Both the position numbers and the translations under genes were made by a program. A DNA stretch of 7,307 nucleotides from the NCBI GenBank assembly GCA_902496845.1, contig CABVCJ010000084.1:1-7307 (forward strand). The letters run 5' to 3'. The stretch is from an uncultured Collinsella sp. (lineage in GTDB: Bacteria > Actinomycetota > Coriobacteriia > Coriobacteriales > Coriobacteriaceae). Under the pieces are notes generated by a model that was not told the origin of the DNA, ran no database searches, and worked only from the letters and a program-made list of their open reading frames with translations. This document shows positions 6,997 through 7,307 of this stretch, one piece after another. Each line of letters starts with the position of its first letter. Position 1 is the first letter of the stretch.

Positions 6997-7029
6997 GGTC
7001 CCCGACCGGAGGGGCCGGATATAAGGTTT
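6997..7029 (+). repeat. Left arm of a perfect 33-bp inverted repeat
   Basis: All 33 bases are the exact reverse complement of 7099-7131; pairing stops at both ends (C6996 against T7132, C7030 against T7098). The arm begins 12 bases after the tsaB-rimI-tsaD stop codon. It is GC-rich outside and ends in an AT-richer ATATAAGGTTT. It can also fold on itself: GG-T-CCCC (6997-7003, with a one-base bulge) pairs with GGGGCC (7011-7016). No target-site duplication flanks the pair. It could be a REP-like element, a MITE-like remnant or an RNA-processing site; the sequence alone does not decide. Confidence 0.93.
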
Positions 7030-7054
7030 CCTGCTCTACAGTCCTGCGCAAGAC

Positions 7055-7080
7055 GAAGGCCACATTAAGTGGCCTTCTTT
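7055..7080 (+). terminator. Intrinsic terminator of the operon, inside the inverted repeat
   Basis: GAAGGCCAC (7055-7063) pairs perfectly with GTGGCCTTC (7069-7077) across a 5-base loop, followed by TTT (7078-7080). The T tract is short, so read-through is likely, but the position about 70 bases after the last stop codon fits the end of the six-gene transcript. On the minus strand the hairpin is not followed by T residues, so it should act mainly on plus-strand transcription. Confidence 0.78.
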
Positions 7081-7098
7081 GCGTGCGGAACTCGCGAT

Positions 7099-7131
7099 AA
7101 ACCTTATATCCGGCCCCTCCGGTCGGGGACC
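7099..7131 (-). repeat. Right arm of the perfect 33-bp inverted repeat
   Basis: Exact reverse complement of 6997-7029, separated from it by 69 bases that hold the terminator hairpin. On its own it can form GGCCCC (7112-7117) paired with GGGG-A-CC (7125-7131, one bulged A) and is followed by TTT (7132-7134), so it might serve as a second, weaker terminator for transcripts passing the first. Identity across 33 bases in non-coding DNA points to recent origin or to selection for the paired structure. Confidence 0.93.
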
Positions 7132-7134
7132 TTT

Positions 7135-7148
7135 CTGTATCGATACAG
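7135..7148. promoter_or_regulatory. 14-bp perfect palindrome, possible operator
   Basis: CTGTATCGATACAG reads the same on both strands, a form common in sites for dimeric DNA-binding proteins. It lies 3 bases outside the right arm of the inverted repeat. No promoter or downstream gene is visible within the window to say what it would control, and as RNA it has no loop, so a terminator role is unlikely. Confidence 0.3.
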
Positions 7149-7240
7149 CTTCTGAGCTGGATTGGCGTCGACAACGTCCGGCAAGGTTAACAAGCCAGCG
7201 TCGAATTTCCGGCGTGCTTTAGCTGAAAGAAAAAGATGGC

Positions 7241-7261
7241 ATGCGGAGCTTTGCTCCGCAT
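7241..7261. terminator. Perfect 9-bp hairpin, possible weak terminator
   Basis: ATGCGGAGC (7241-7249) pairs with GCTCCGCAT (7253-7261) around a TTT loop. On the plus strand only two more T residues follow. On the minus strand a T-rich tract (opposite 7226-7235) begins about 5 bases after the stem. Neither is a classical arrangement, so it may stop transcription inefficiently in one or both directions, or mark the end of a gene lying beyond the window. Confidence 0.35.
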
Positions 7262-7307
7262 TTGGGATGGGAGCCCCTCGGGAACGGTCGGGCGTATACA
7301 AGGTTTA

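Larger units (their letters stand above)
6985..7307. other. Gene-free, repeat-rich region after the operon
   Basis: This 323-base stretch holds no reading frame I would defend as a gene. It contains a 135-bp unit with perfect 33-bp inverted ends and a central terminator (6997-7131), a 14-bp palindrome (7135-7148), a 9-bp hairpin (7241-7261) and a possible diverged repeat arm at the edge (from about 7271). No transposase fragment, tRNA or rRNA was recognised. Confidence 0.8.

Noticed and set aside
6997..7131. A complete insertion sequence
   Set aside because: The 69 bases between the arms have no room for a transposase and no target duplication was found; at most it is a non-autonomous or REP-like element.
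6827..7174. A 115-codon minus-strand frame running through the inverted repeat into tsaD
   Set aside because: It is Arg- and Pro-rich, uses a TTG start, crosses the terminator hairpin and overlaps the conserved end of TsaD.
7104..7301. A 65-codon minus-strand frame with a TTG start
   Set aside because: Its last codons are read from the repeat arm, the upstream region is cut by the window edge so no ribosome site can be seen, and no domain is recognisable. Its place in repeat DNA argues for chance.

Overview
The window carries a compact, all-plus-strand housekeeping operon from a high-GC Gram-positive bacterium. My best guess is an actinobacterium of the class Coriobacteriia, Collinsella-like. 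This rests on the GC-rich, G/C-ending codons, the gene order and the fused threonylcarbamoyl-adenosine (t6A) enzyme. It is a judgement from memory, not a database result.

Layout. Bases 1-53 hold the strong intrinsic terminator of an upstream gene whose body lies outside the window. A candidate promoter (about 102-131) and a strong Shine-Dalgarno site lead into six genes with almost no space between them: acpS (161-700), nnr (701-2317), alr (2320-3465), a family 4 uracil-DNA glycosylase (3474-4094), tsaE (4107-4613) and a tsaB-rimI-tsaD fusion (4600-6984). The gaps are 0, 2, 8, 12 and -14 bases, so they are almost certainly one transcript. The last 323 bases hold no convincing gene. They contain a perfect 33-bp inverted repeat around an intrinsic terminator, a 14-bp palindrome, a second hairpin and possibly a diverged further copy of the repeat arm at the window edge.

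How the genes fit together. The operon groups basic maintenance functions: activation of acyl carrier protein (AcpS), repair of damaged NAD(P)H (Nnr), D-alanine for peptidoglycan (Alr), removal of uracil from DNA (Udg), and t6A37 modification of ANN-decoding tRNAs (TsaE, TsaB, TsaD) joined to N-terminal acetylation of ribosomal protein bS18 (RimI). TsaB, RimI and TsaD, usually three adjacent genes, are here one 794-residue polypeptide.

Most notable points: the triple fusion; the 33-bp inverted repeat with a nested terminator; an AcpS with a roughly 50-residue charged tail and changes at usually conserved positions; and a steady rise in third-position GC along the operon (hand counts about 54, 56, 69 and 86 percent). 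No CRISPR array, tRNA, rRNA, transposase or clearly novel defence system was seen.
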